Positions 11,301 to 25,276 are shown, counted from the first letter of the stretch. The stretch: 64,000 nucleotides of DNA from Baylisascaris procyonis (GCA_037389465.1 JAZARR010000296.1:930001-994000); one strand, 5' to 3'. Translations and numbers: made by a program. Notes: a model not told the origin generated them from the sequence alone.

Positions 11301-14300
11301 CTTGAACCTATATAGACATATAAGCAGGAAGTTCCACAATAAATAAAGTGGTAATTCCCGCAAAAAAGCCAAAAAAGAGCCACAGTCTCGACTTATTCAG
11401 CCCAAAACTTTTGTAAAGACCACCCCCAGCCCTCCCCTCTCGAGCACTGTTTCACAGCATATCCCAATAACCGCCTCATTAGAAGGCGTGGAAAACATTT
11501 TATTTTCATCAACAAAAAGACTAACAACGGGGTTGCGCAATATTTAAGACGGCTCACGTTCCTCTCTCCCTCCCATCCAACATTGTCAACCTTTACTTTC
11601 CATAAACAAGCAGCATCTCAGCAAATAAACCAAAAAAAATAAAATAACATAAATAAATAAATAAACAAATAAACATATCGAGATTATATCATTCAACATA
11701 GCTTCACCACCTTTCAATTTGCTTCTTTTAATGTCATGTATGTCATTACCACTTTTTGTTACTTCCTATAAAGGTTATAGCCAAAACAAAACTTTGGCAC
11801 GTAATTTTTGTAACTCCTAAATTCCATGATTACCTGCATTCAATACAATTTAAGAATTATTTGAAGGCCTTAAGAATCGTTTTTTCTATGTCTCAGAATT
11901 ATAAGTGAAAATTTGCGTCATTTCTGTAACTCTCTTTCACAATCTACTAAGTTCCACTCTCTGTCCGCTCCCCTCCTGTCCCCCCCCCTCTTCCGGAATT
12001 TCTAGCTAAGCCTTCCTGAAATTAAAGGGGGTTGGTAGTAAGACAACGATCTACTCGTGAAATCAAATTGTCTCCGCCATCACCAAGATAGTTCATGTGC
12101 AAAACAAATAATCAACAACTAACCACATAGATGCCTCCATGCAAACCACTATGAATTTTGTTGAGCCTCACGATCGGATCAGATCCAGTGCGTATTTGAA
12201 TTCCCGCTAAGTTGTTATGATAGATGTTGTTTTGCTCGATAAGACCACGACCCTCACCGAATATATACACACCACCTTGTTGTCCGTTGAAGATTTCATT
12301 CTTACGCACTGTTGGATCCGATTGTGACGTAATCCAAATACCAGCAAATGCATTACCATATATACGATTCTCCATGAATTGACCACGTCCTGCATAAAAT
12401 ATATTAATCAAAAAATAAAACGATTAAATTTAAAAAAAAAATGTTTTTGGAAAAAAGTGCAAATTGTAGAGTAAAATGGTTCAAATTTGATTTAAAAAAA
12501 AAATACCAAAACGCGAATTTGACAGGAAAATGATGCGTTGTAGAAAAAGCGAGTTGCAAAAGTTACAAAAACCCTCTGTGCACAGTCGGCTGTCATAAAT
12601 TGCTCTCCATTAAATCACAATATTTCAGCCCTATCACCCTTCAATAACCAAACAATCACAAATATAAATTTATCCTGACTATGATCCATTCATTTTCATA
12701 AACGCCTAAAAGAATCAGCCTTATATAAGCCGTACAAATATCGAACCCAATTTTATACGCTTATGCACGCCCTAAATCTGCTGTGGAGGGTACCAAGTCC
12801 CTAGAAGATCTATAAAAGCCACCATGCGTACGTATGGTGCTTCTATACTACCTAAAGTCTTCTAGGATTGCTTAGAGACAAGAAGGTATCTAGCGATATA
12901 ATTTTTATCGATCTCTGCAAAGTGACCCTTCTAATGTAATTGCGCCAGTGGATCTGCCACAGCAAACTAAAACCGCCAATACTCGCACACAAGTACTCGT
13001 ACACTTCCTAAGTACTGACCCACGTTGCAGTCTGCAGTAGTCCTGCATATTTTATGTTTACCTATTCGCGTGTCTCTGGTCAAGCCGACAGTGCACGTAC
13101 TCCTTATTATGCACCTACCATAGACAATATTTATACTAATGCATAGTGATTGCTACGACTGTCCAGAAACCCGTAATGGCTAATCATTAAGAACTGCACA
13201 AATGCGATCCCACCCACCAATCAGATTTAAAGTGACATCATTGTTGCAGGTTTGTGCAATGGGATAATGCAGACGTTAAGTTCTGCACGATCATTCCACT
13301 CTGCAATCATCAATATCTGCGATGCTCATTTCTTAACTCCAAATATCGGTACGCAAATTTCTTTCCCATTCTCTTCACTTCATCCTCGTATATTAATTTA
13401 TTTTTCACCATTTCTACGGAAAAATTTTTCTAGATGCATTCAAAAATTCTATTTTTATTTACTCAACACTTTATTCTTTCTTTGAAAAATGGCTTGGTTC
13501 TAAACATACTGTTCACACACGACGCTTCAAAGCGCGCATTTTCACCCGAGAAAACAGAACCTTCACAAGTCACTAACGCGAAATATGGATATTAAACAAA
13601 CCTTTCTCGTGTACGTAAATGCCACCCGTTTGTCCATGATGTATCTCACAACGAACAACCGTTGGATTTGCTTGATTCTTTACTTCGATTCCCGATATAC
13701 GATTGCCATGAATATTACATTTTTCAAAATACCCCTAAACAACCTCCGAATATAAGATAATCGGCCAGAAGCAATTCCTTTATGACGTCATTCTAATAAA
13801 ACAACAATGAATAACAAAATAAACGCATAAAACAATTCAATAACAATTATTAATGATTTAGTCGAGTAGATTAACTGTCCAAAAGATGATCGAAATCGAA
13901 CGTAATCGGTGGATTTATGCCGAAAAACCTTAACGTTAACGGTTTCATCCCAAAAATTCTTGTTGGAATATTTCCTAAATCATTCCCTATTTTTTTCCTA
14001 ACATCCTACCCCCTTCCTATTTTGTCTATCCAACATTTCCCAAAGTTTTCTCAATTTCCATCACTTCCCGACTATGAATAAATCCCCCCCCCTATCAGTC
14101 GCACAATTGCAATTCCTAGCAAGACCATATTTCCTGCTAAAATACAACTATTACCATGCCATGTTCGAACGTGAATACACCAACATCACGTCCGTGGTGA
14201 ATATGACAACGCCTAAAGAACGGGTTGGCTCGATTCTTCACCCATACACCCGCTAATGTGTTCCGGGCAATCTCACATTCCTCGTAGATGCCCAATGCAC

Positions 14301-17300
14301 CGTCCGTTATATAGATACCCACATTGTCACATTCACATATTGAACATTGCTTCATACGTGGATTTGCACCTTCCTTCTTCACGCATACTGTTGCTCCACC
14401 TAAACACAGTTCACTTCACTATAAAACATATTCCTTTAATTAACATATTGCACCATTACCGTTTCCCATTCTAATTGTAGCTGTTGCTTTTAGTCATCAA
14501 GCGAATTTACTAAGGAAATTAAGGCTCTGCCAAAATTGCTATAGTTTCTTCGACGGCCTTCCGGCCAGCCGGTTGGAGGAATGATGGATGCGACCAGACT
14601 TGTATCCCTTCTCGACCAATAGCTCAATCCCAACTGAATGCAAAATGCACTCTCTATGAACACTTGTTTAATTGAAAGCCGATAGAACGAAGTGAGAAAT
14701 TAAAATGACGCAACTGAAGTTTAGCAAAAAAAAAAAAAAAGAGATAAGGAATCACCTGCACTACACGAAGAGAAGGTGCACTTCTCGATGGTAGGACTAG
14801 TATCGTCGGTGATCAATAATGCATAGTAAAGATGCTGACTCTGCGCCACTACACTCGGTTGTTCCGGGTTGTAGTGCACGGTCAAATAGCCCAAGTATGC
14901 ACCTGCTGAACCTTCCACAAATGAGATCGTCGTCTCGCTTTTATTTTCAATTATAACTGATTGCTGCACGCATGTATCCGAACCTGAAACGATAAATTTT
15001 AATCTGCGTTCTCACTTGGAGTTCGATCTCGGAATATTTTGCAGAAGCTAACGTCGTAGGTGAGATCTCGCCAACATGGAGTTCTAGCAAGTGTTTGTGT
15101 AATGTTTGGCAACTGCTAGAACTTTTCTCGAAGGAGAAGATCATTCACCAGCGATTCGCCGGATACTCACCGTTCTTGTCTAGCTAAAGACCATTCCATC
15201 TTCGATGGGAAAATGATCGTAAATACAACCGAATAAAACCCTATCTCCCTCTTTATTCTTCACCTCAACTTCCGCGCTTCTATACAACAAATTGACTGTT
15301 ATATTGCGGTGAGTGATGAGTAATTGGCAATCGAAGAAAACCATCTCTCACAGCATCTATTCCATCAATACAATAAAAACCATCGAAAATTCAAGCTATC
15401 AAATAAATCTGATTTGCGGCATCTCCCCACTTTTAGCCAACGAAACGTTCTCTTCCCTAGAGGGTATTCTTCTCGTTTCGTTTTGCCACTTTATAACTGG
15501 GCGCTAAACTTATCGGCAATCGAATGGGGGCAATATCGAATCGCCCAGTTGCAAAGTGGTTGAATCGAAAGAATAGACAACACAGCAGACAGACGGCTGG
15601 CAAATCACAAACACTGACGTGCACGTTGTCAATAATGAAACGTATGCCAATATGCATCACATAAGGAGAGAGTAAGCGACGAGAGAGGATTGCACAAGAA
15701 AGGGAATGTCACATCCACTTCTGCTATACGCTACTACTGCGGATCTATATTCGTCACGATCACAGCCATATATATACGAATTTAGATTATACACCAGTCA
15801 ACTAACTGTCAAAGGTCTGCCACAAATTCGATGTAGCTGCGTCAACTATATCCGCAATATATAACAGATCGATTTACAGTATCCTACGCACATATTACGA
15901 CAATGGGTTAGTATTTAAGAGTGGGCCAAATGACTCAGATTTAAGTGACAGACTAGCTCACACTTTAGTGATAACCACTGTCCGATGAAAGTTAAAGTTT
16001 ATTTTTATCGATCGAGATCTGAACCTGTGACCTTCTGTTTTCTCGGATTATGCGCACACTTACAGAATTACCGTGAACATTTCCACTCATTATTATACTT
16101 AATATTGCTCCTTTCAATCGTATTAAAGGGTACCAATCAATTTTTAATACATCAATCGTTAAAAATACTTTTGTGATAGAAAATGGAGAGATCCTTCTTA
16201 CTGATGATATGCAAGTGGACATCACTGCATGTTAATCAACCAGCAAACTGCAACTGTTATGGTCTCTGATTTGCTAGTAAGTAAAAAAAATTACAGAAGA
16301 AAGTCTCAAACCAGTTCTTTTTAGAAAAGACGGGAGAAGATGGGAATTAAACATGGTAATATTTGCGGCACCGAGGTCAGACTTCGATTTTTACCAATTC
16401 AACATGTGGAAGATGAAAACTTATTCATTATCCAGAATATGTACTGTTTTGTCGCCTCGGAAGTGAGGGAACAGTCATCTAGGAATCGATCCTAATCTTT
16501 TTTCCCTTCTTTTGACCCTCTGGACATCCTTTTCCCATATGATCTCGAAAAACTTTTCACTGCGATAGTCCCCCCATCCTTCCAGCTTCATGACCCATCC
16601 CCTATTTTCAGTACTGTGGTACCATCACATAAACGAATTATAGATAATCGATGCCTCGAAATCCCATTAGTGTTTAATTTTAGGATCGGATGAAGCATGA
16701 AAGAAGACTATAACACGAGTGTCGTCTTACATTAGTGACCGATAGATCGATAGCCCCTTCTTTGCGGTTATTTAATGGTGAAACTTGAGTGGATTTAAAA
16801 AGGAACGAGATGTTAGTGCCGCGTAACTATGCTATCGAGTGTTGGATGTGTCATCTCACGCACACAACAATAGAAAATCCACTCAACCATAACGCCTAAA
16901 TGCACGCCTCTGCTCCATTAACATAAATCCACAATTCCCATTAAATTTACGATATTTGTGTCGATTGATTTAAGAGTAGTCATGTGAATCGAATATTCCT
17001 TCAAAGTTTCATAAAAGGGCACCCTAGACAAAGTACTACTGCGTTTAGTAAACTGTACTAAACTACAGTAACTCGCAGTGAATTACAGTAACCTATAGTA
17101 CACTACAGTAAACTACATTAAACTACAGTCGTTGCTTGTTGTCATGATGATAATTTAAATTGCGACAAGATCCACAAAATGTTAGACAGGAAATAAATGG
17201 GTCTAGAGGTAATGTGGGGGAAAAAATATGGAGAAACTAGTCTCCTATGAACATGAAATAAAGATTGATCGCCAATTTTATTGTCTAACAATCGATGATT

Positions 17301-20300
17301 CTCATCACTGGTTGCATGTGATCACTTCACAAGTTAGCCAATCTCACTAACATTTTAAACAAAGAATGCCCAATAGCCTCATATATGCTGTCAACCGTGC
17401 TGTGACAACAAATATAAGCTTGAGCATAACGTGCCAACATGCCAAACATACTTCCGATAACAGGTATGACAAGTAAACCACAGAATATATTAAGAAATAT
17501 CTGCCATACGTCCATCTCAAAAAGAAACTTAACCCAACCACATCCCGATCGACGAGGTAATGCGAACGATATCCATTGCTTTGTTTCACCCTTCAAAAGT
17601 GAACAAGAGTGAAAATCACCATTTCGGGCCTAAAAATCAATTCAAAATACTCACTAGCTCCAATAATTTGCACCGGAGAATCGATTATGATCGGCTCAGG
17701 GAAATAGTGACCAGTATGAAGGAAGATCAACTTCTCACGATCAGGTCGTGCTTCCAAAAATCTGAGTGCAAGTTCAAGCCTCTCAAAATGCAACATTGAG
17801 CGTCCTTTTTGACCCTCATAGAGATGTGCTCGACGAGGACGAACGTGAATACCATTACGCTGAAACAATTCGACTATATTTTCAATTCTGTAATTTCTAT
17901 GGTAAAGAATCTTATAATTTCCCGATATTCAGTCGAATATCTCCCTGCTAACATAATCGCCACATTAGCCCAATTACCGCAACCAACCACAAACCACCAT
18001 CACTTGCAAGAAGGATGTAGTAAAACAATCATAAGCCGATACCGAGAATCATCAGCTCTGGCCCAATCGAATATGCTCAGTCCAATTTATAAATTAACAA
18101 ACAGTCTTCAGTAGCCAAGAATTCATGCAACTACGTCTATCTTTTTAGAATTTATATGTGTATCGGGCGGTCTTCTCGAAAATTTTCATTAATCTTTTTT
18201 TTCTCTTCTTTCGTTCTCTCTTTATATTATTTTCTGCTTGCGCTTTCTCTGCAAGCTGAATTGCGCCTGTACATACTTTTCACTCAGCGCAATCCACATT
18301 GCATAGCTAGTGGCAGACAAGCAAAAACATTTACGGCTGATATCCTGTAATATGTATCAACTTTTAAATGCTTCTGAAGCGGAAATCGTATTACGGTAGT
18401 GATGTATTTAATAATGGGCATATGCATGACAACACTCTGTCACATCGAAGACTTAGATGATCCATGAGAATAATCCACATTCCGAATTGTGGGAGGCGAC
18501 AGGAGCCTCGAGGAGTAAGAGGGGAGAAGGTAAGGGTGGGGGAGGCGAATTTCCATCCAAAGTTATGCGAAAAAAGAAGACGAATTTTATGAAGAAAGAT
18601 AATTAAATAAACTTATAAAGGTGTGGTATAAAAAAATCAACAATTCTGAGTATCGCGTAGAAATCTACCGGCTTTTTTTGGGGTGATTACTGTAAAAATC
18701 CAGAGAGAAGGGAAAAAGGAAGAAAAATATGTGGAGAATCTGATATAATTGATGGTAAAATATTTCTGGACTGACATTATTTATCAATGCGTTCGAAAAT
18801 TGCGTTGCAAATTTCAAACGCTTGGCAATGATAGTAAACGCAGAAAAAGGTTGCAACATTGGAAATTATGCAACGACAATAAAAAACATTGCATAATTTC
18901 TACTCAATGAATTTTACATTTGAAGTTGAACACTTCATCACATTCTATTTCATTTCGTTTTTAAATGCATAAAAATAAATAATAAAAATAAAATCAAGGA
19001 ACCTACCAATTGAAAGAAACTATCCTTCCACGGATTTTTAGAATCCTTCCATCGGCTCATTTCACGAAATTCGAACTTTCCATGTCCCGAATGAAATAAA
19101 GGTATCGCATATTCAAATACTCTTTGATAGAGAACTTTCCTTTAAAAAAAAAATGATTTGAAATTCGGAATTTCATGATGGCTAATAAAAAGAACGCAAA
19201 CAACAACCATCACGGTTTATATATTCTTCCCCATCTCAGTGAACGCAGCTAATAGTGATCAACATTAATATAATTTTAAAAAATCAACAAAAAATAAATA
19301 AAATAAGAAGCAAAAGAAATCGATCCCACTCTAGTCCACATCACAAATCTAATAAACCAGGCACTTACAATTCTTAGAAAATTTTCATCACGATCTTTTT
19401 AATTCAACTCTTCTTCCGTCCCCTTCCCTCCCCCATCTCCTATGAGACCACTCCAATAAAATTATAGAACCCACCAAAGAAATAACATCAAAATTAGCTC
19501 TATGAAGAAATGCTTTGATCGAAGACGCCTATTATAAAAGATAAAGCAACCAGCCATATAGTTATTAAACTATAAAATTCTACTGGAAATAAACGATCAT
19601 CTCTTGCAAATAACTTTCGATTTTAAAAACCCCGTAGAAAGAAAACAAAGCAATTCGACTATAAACAAGGATATATTGCCTCTAGCATACATCTACTTCT
19701 TGAACATAGTATAAAGATACAAATAAAAACCCATCTCAACCGAGGACAACATTCTCCTCCATTCCCCCCCCCCACCATCCTTTTAAATCCTCAACAAACA
19801 AAAAAGAAATATCCCCCCAGAAAAGCTTACCAAACATTAATATCGTTTGACATTCGATAAAAACGCTGTGATACTCCAGCACATTTCGCGAGATCGCTTT
19901 CATAAAGAAATGAGAATATCTGTAATATTCATTTTATTATAGTGCTGCAAAATATTGCCACTTAATATCTATACTATCTTTCTTTCAATATTCATACTGT
20001 GAATGATTGAAAATGAATTGAATCGATCATCTCATTAGAATTATAGGATTTTTAACAAAGCATAAAACTAAGGAAAATTAAACAACTCACCTGATGAAAC
20101 AATTATGAATTTAATGAAATCAAAAAAAAAAAAAAAATTGAAAACACAAAAAATTTGTCACCAATATGATATTGAATAAATAAAATATCCATCGATCATT
20201 TTTTATCAAAAATCAATCATATGTTAATATCACTAATGCTGCAATCATTCCAAGACGCAAAAAGTTTGAATTAGATGAATCGAAGTGAAGCTTCCGGAAG

Positions 20301-23300
20301 CAGGTTAGAGTGCATTTTATATTAACTAATTTCACGGTTTCAACTTCCGTAAAATTTGTACTAAAAAACGGAAGAAATAGCTACATCAAAACAAACGTTT
20401 CTATAGTGGCAAACAGAAAGACGACAGCCGGCGATACATTCCTATAAATTAATTTAAAAAAACGCAAAAGGGGTGATGAAAATATCTCAATGAATAACAT
20501 AAGCGTAAAGATATCCAAATATAAAAAAATAAGCATAAACCGACCTTCATTAACACCTCGTCAGGTAAATTATCAATTAAACATGCACCATCGGATGGTG
20601 CCTCTAAATACGATGAGACGCGAACACAACTGAAAATATTTCACTTGGTAGCCTTTTCGAATCAATGCTGAATATAAGAAATACTCCTTGGTAATCTAAA
20701 TAACTACTGGGTACCATAATGAAGGGAGGAAAGGTGAAGGAAGATGGAAGGATAAATGGTTCAAAGAGATAAAACTGTGAGGTTCCTTGTATCAGCGCTT
20801 TAACTTGAAAGCTATTAAATAATCCCTCAATCAGAAACATCCTATTCATTTGCATTTGAGCAATTAATAAACGAGTTTAATCGTCCACTATCCATTCTCC
20901 CACCTTTATCTCATTCCAACAATACAACCAACTATGGATCCTTCCATGTTTTAAACGTCACATTTTTTGACTATCAATGTGTCCGTTATTTTCATCTGAT
21001 ATATCACAAATAATACAACAACGAAATTCAACGGATGCAACAAATAGATCCGAACCTAAGTTTATACCGAATAATCCTCTTCAGATTGGATTAATTAAGA
21101 TATAAAGCAATAACGAATTTTCCCTCATGGATTTTATCCTACGTTCATATATAAAACAGCCGATCGATTATATAAGAATGCGTTACAAAGCTTTATGCCA
21201 CTATTTCGTTTAACTATGCAAATGAGTGAATTTGGTATAGTAGAATGCGAAGTGGATATAACATATCAATACCCTAAGTACACCCTCTTACATACTAAAT
21301 TCGATGACCCCCTCAAATATGCATCGCTAAAATTGACCATAATGCCTTCAGCGACTAAAAATTTTACTAGTAAACTTGAAATATTTAGACAGTATGGTGC
21401 AATCATTTTGTATTTCATCCCTTCTTCTCCCCTCTCCACTTCCCCTCTACCTCCCCTCCCCGGTAAATAAGACCACACATCACATTCATTTTGCGTTTTA
21501 TCCTCCTTTGGTACAATTGAGTGAACATTCGACGATAGTTTGTTTTAGAAAGACAGCCGACTATGTAAATAAAACGACAAGTCGCGTGCGCAACATTTGT
21601 GGACATGTGCTCTTCACAGTTTACTTCACAGTGGATTTGTTTGTTCATGGCGCGTGCCGATAGCTAATAAAGGCGAACATCCTCCCTCTCCCCCTCCCCC
21701 CCATCCCTTCATAAAAGAGAGGAACACTAATTGCAAGATACGAATTGTCTCTATGCCGGATGATAACCAAAAAAATAAAAAATAAAAATTTATTCAACGT
21801 TTTTGCAACGCTCTTTTCTTCTCTTCTCCCTCCACTCTTTTCACGCATAAAAATAGCCACTATATTATAGCCACGTAATTCTATACATCTATCATTAGTA
21901 ATCAATGCATTACTCCACTTGTATCATCTGCAACACATACGATACGATACATCTATGTAACCTTATACTCATTAATGAACCATTTCAAATGAACACAGAG
22001 AGAGAAAGCAGAGAGGGAGGGAGGGAGATAGAGGGAGGGAGAGAGAGGATAAGCTGTTGAAATGAAGTCGAAGAAGAGATAAAACAAATACCTATTGCGT
22101 GCTTCTCCAGGTGAATCCGCCTTTAAACGTTTATGTGACGGACCCGTAGACCCCTGAAAATGAAAATAAACGATTACTGTGTAAATATTACACGATGAAC
22201 ATGACACATCATTTATTTATGAGAGTTCGATAAGTCGGTATAGTGCTGTAAGAGAATTGAATTTTATGATACAATAAGGTAGGCTTTAAAATAAATACTT
22301 ATCATGCATTAAGAGCACACATGAACAAACATTCATCAGACACATTGTCGACTGGCAATAAAACAAACAAACAAACGAAACGACATCTTTTTCCATAGTG
22401 AAAGTGGCAGCCGATCGAATGGTGGTAACACAACTGCCAATCTAACAATACAACAACGAAATCAATATGAATCATTGACAAACGACGAAAGACGACTTTA
22501 TTGAACACCACTTATCGGTATTTTATTCCCCCATAAATCCAGGAAGGACTGGGAGGAGGAGGGTGAGAGCAGAGTGGGGAGGGGGTGGGAAAGGAGGCGG
22601 AAGATGTGAATTTAAAAAAAAAACAGCTTAAATTAAAATAGGCTGCCTTATAACTCGAAAACTTTGCTCCTTTGTGTAAATCATAACCATATGGAAAAAT
22701 CAACACTAACTGAATTCGAATCAAACGTCTTAAATATGCAATCTAGATGCACACCTTTTCAGACCATATTTATCAAAACTTTTTTCGAAGAACAAATTTC
22801 AGAAAGCAGTAAAAGATGCATAATCTGCTTCATATATGTGTGCATTTCCAAATAGTCATTCCTCTCCCCTCCTTTAATATCATCGAATATTCATATAGTA
22901 CAATGAGGCATTAAAATTATCTGCTCTAGTACTCAGTTTACCAGATTTGACTGTTTTGCCAAGGTTTTACTAAGTCCAAGTTTCACTAAAATTACAGGAT
23001 ATCGCTCTTTTTATATCCAAATAGGAATCTTTAACTGCTTTGCCACCACAACATCTATGCGTGACATAACATCCACAAACCATAGAAAATAGTATCAATT
23101 TCGGCAGCTTAAAAATTTTGTTACTAAAGTTCGGATGTAATTTACAATACCGCAATATAATTTCCGGAAAACTTCAATAATAAACAACTCCAAGTATAAA
23201 TCTAAATATTTCCCGGATAACAACTCCAAGCGTAATTTCTGGAAGTGCCTGATTTACTACGATAACACTAAAGAGAAAAGCCGATGCTCACTCATGCTTA

Positions 23301-24805
23301 GCCAATACCTTTGAAATATTTCAAGCAAAAATTACTTTCTCTTTTTATAAAATCTTTGTCGTTAAATTTCATCCAATATTTTTTTTACGTAATGAGATTA
23401 GAATTAAAAAAATTTCTTTCACAACATTAGTAGCAAAATATAAGCCGCCATCGATGAGTAAATTCTCTACAAACGTTTCAACTACACCTAACGAAAGGGT
23501 ATGACCAAGACTTATCGAACAAAAACAATCTCTTTTTATCGATTATTTCCTCTCCGTTTCCCTACCGGATAGTGACCTTAACCCCGAAATCGACGACAGG
23601 TAAGCCGATCTATGAGATTATCGGATGCTCCCTTCTATATATTTAATAAACCTCAATTTATAAACGTCTAGGTTGTCGTCCCCTCACGAACAAGGTCATC
23701 ATTTAGTACATCGATAGTGTGTGTCATTGAAGAGAGCATTAACGAATGCACTCATTGAACACAAAAATAATCGATAGATGAAAGAGGAAAAAAGAGGGAA
23801 AAAATACAACACAACAGACAACTAAACACATAAAAGAAATACTTCTCATCTTGCTAACTGATAAAAAAGATTCTATAAAGCAAACATTATTGCGTTAAAT
23901 GCAGACGTAAAAGCAAATAAAAAAAAAACATTTATAACGATAGGATACCAAAGACATTAAAAGAAACATGAAATATGAGATAAACGATGATTACGTGGCG
24001 AAATCATTATTCATGAGGAAGGTGGCACTAAGAAAAACGAAGGAAATGACATCACAAATCCACAGACGGCTATATTTCTTAACCACGGGAAACCTGATAA
24101 TAAAAATTTCAACCAGTGTCTTAATAACAGGTTCTTCTATTGCAGCCAAAATTTCAATAATGAAGGCCGAAAGCTTTGGGTAACAATATTCCCAGAAGGT
24201 TATATAAATGATCGTATTTCTGTGCACTCGAGTATAAGGTCACAAACCTCCCCTCCCCCCCCCCTCGCCTCTTTAAGAAAACGTTGCTTGGAAAAATGAG
24301 AGCGAGGGGAGGGGCTGAGAGGGGAGGAGGAGAAATTTTTTCTGTTCCTTAGCTTCGAATTTACTCTTTCCTTTTCAACCGCAAATTCTGGCAATCTTCT
24401 ATGTCAAAAGACCGTCAAAACAAGAGCAATATAACAAGAACCGTTGTCAACATTCGACTCCCACCGATACCACAAATATCTCTCCCCCCCCCCCCTCCCC
24501 CTTGAAGAAATCAGTGACAATATCACCATATAAGTCCATCTTTTCCTTCCTTGTTAGTGTAAAATTTCGATCATTTTTTGCCTCATAATGCGTCGACACT
24601 TTAGCGCGACTAGTTATAGTGAAGTGAAGCTATTAAGCACGAATTATGTAACAAGTACCACTCATCAACGTATACCACAAAACGAGAGAATTACATGCTA
24701 AATAAATTCAATAAGAATACCTCATCGGCGGTTGCCGCCATACTGCTTGTCACACAACCCTCTTCGTCTTTTTGTTGCAATGATCGTCTCCGCCGTAAAG
24801 CATAC
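6162..24805 (-). CDS. dre-1: DRE-1/FBXO11 F-box protein, 17 exons, 5' end not resolved
   Basis: Substrate-recognition subunit of an SCF (Skp1-Cullin-F-box) ubiquitin ligase. In C. elegans the orthologue times larval development and targets BLMP-1. Exons in transcript order: 24721-24805, 22092-22153, 20545-20629, 19831-19919, 19007-19139, 17655-17859, 14756-14983, 14155-14399, 13602-13734, 12124-12389, 10993-11115, 10400-10485, 9737-9950, 8798-8984, 8058-8205, 7821-7919, 6162-6279 (TAG 6162-6164). Every junction agrees in phase and gives 834 codons without a stop, against about 930 in human FBXO11. Order, counting from the first visible codon: basic region (1-70), F-box (about 70-115), beta-helix repeats (about 175-750), UBR box (763-811). 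Similarity to FBXO11 runs almost unbroken from the LRR-rich start to the last residues. The first exon starts in phase 2, so at least one 5' exon is missing. All acceptors end in AG; some (TTTGAG at 11116, TTAAAG at 19140) are weak. Confidence 0.95.
7078..7700. repeat. Higher-order CATAC satellite-like array in the last dre-1 intron
   Basis: Runs of 3 to 6 copies of the pentamer ATACC alternate with the constant spacer ATATAGAAATGCA. About 18 spacers can be counted, so the unit varies from about 33 to 48 bp in 5-bp steps. Units are nearly identical (one ACC variant near 7672). The array creates long open frames on both strands (IPYHTIPYH and WYGMVWYGM) that are artefacts. It sits in the intron that splits the UBR finger. 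Confidence 0.97.
7957..7990 (+). other. SL1-like degenerate sequence in a dre-1 intron
   Basis: GTTTAATTACCCA (7957-7969) equals 13 consecutive bases of the nematode SL1 leader. Two bases later GTAAACATT (7972-7980) and then CAAACTTATC resemble the start of the SL1 RNA intron half. Six bases of the leader are missing and no Sm site or terminal hairpin was seen. It could be a decayed SL RNA copy or chance. Confidence 0.25.
8058..14983 (-). CDS. dre-1: Right-handed beta-helix (CASH/PbH1) exons of dre-1
   Basis: Nine exons (14756-14983 through 8058-8205) encode about 18 imperfect turns of roughly 22 residues. Typical turns read [20 protein letters not shown] and [14 protein letters not shown]; each has an N-x-I/F core, a G-G or A-G turn and R-N-K-I ladders. 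The repeats form the parallel beta-helix that binds substrates in FBXO11. The number and order of repeats follow human FBXO11, with no lost or duplicated turn seen. Exon edges do not coincide with repeat edges, which argues against recent exon shuffling. Confidence 0.94.
8249..8300. repeat. (AT)n microsatellite
   Basis: About 26 uninterrupted AT units in the dre-1 intron between exons 8058-8205 and 8798-8984. Confidence 0.97.
12800..12866. repeat. Imperfect inverted repeat, MITE-like hairpin
   Basis: CCTAGAAGA (12800-12808) pairs with TCTTCTAGG (12858-12866). Inner arms CACCATGCG and CGTATGGTG meet at a central CGTACG. The segment lies in the dre-1 intron 12390-13601, and adjoins other GC-richer sequence up to about 13130 that differs from the AT-rich intron around it. 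No target-site duplication was seen. Confidence 0.6.
17045..17129. repeat. Degenerate tandem repeat of AACTACAGTA
   Basis: Seven or eight diverged copies of a 10 to 14 bp unit (consensus AACTACAGTA) in the dre-1 intron 14984-17654. It is old, judging by the divergence between copies. Confidence 0.75.
19007..20629 (-). CDS. dre-1: F-box-coding exons of dre-1
   Basis: Three exons (20545-20629, 19831-19919, 19007-19139) encode the Skp1-binding F-box. The motif opens with LPDEVLMK at the end of the first exon and continues [20 protein letters not shown] in the second. It closes with the invariant Trp, split across the next intron (TG|G), then [10 protein letters not shown] in the third. The intron after LPDEVLMK falls where the same residues meet in human FBXO11. 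The remainder of the third exon ([20 protein letters not shown]) matches the FBXO11 linker before the beta-helix. Confidence 0.95.
24255..24314. repeat. GC-rich inverted repeat in a dre-1 intron
   Basis: CCCCCCCTCGC (to 24268) is matched by GCGAGGGGAGGGG (24302-24314), with a 33-bp spacer. More C-runs and G-runs flank the arms, so each strand carries both G-rich and C-rich blocks. Confidence 0.6.
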
Positions 24806-25220
24806 CTATAATATGCACAATATCAACCATTTTAAATAACGAATAACCCCTATATATTTCATATTGCTATCAACCTAGATGGCTGATAACAATATGTAAA
24901 GAGTTCGATATAAATTCTTATTCTTGAAATGTTTGCCAATTAAACCATACACAGCAAACGACCTATTCCTTAGAAATTTTCAAATTAACGCAAATTAATA
25001 AAAAAACTAATTCAAAATGGTATTCAAGAATAAAAGTTGGAAAAAATACACAGAAAAAAAAATAACAGGTTTGTTAGATTGCGCACTTTGTTCTCACATA
25101 TTTTCTAGCACACTGAAATAAATGAAAAATGAACCTTTTAAAAGAAGCATCAACGTGAGTGGATGCATGCATCGAGGGTTGAAAGCAGAAAAGCGAGCTG
25201 ACAGGCGTCAGCGTTAGCAC

Positions 25221-25276
25221 GGTAGGCGGCTCGGCCGGATCCGGTTGTCCACTATTGCGACGCCGTAATACTGAAA
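25221..25276 (-). CDS. dre-1: Candidate upstream exon of dre-1 (uncertain)
   Basis: The first sure dre-1 exon starts in phase 2 with YALRRRRSL, matching human SPYQLRRKTL, so a preceding exon ending in two bases of a codon (ideally CC for Pro) is needed. A GC-rich stretch here, read on the minus strand after a TTTTCAG at 25277-25283, is open and ends CTACC before GTGCTA. This is the correct phase and would supply the Pro. The encoded residues upstream do not resemble FBXO11 and the donor is poor, so this is only a candidate. Another GC-rich block at 26040-26170 is an alternative. Confidence 0.25.
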
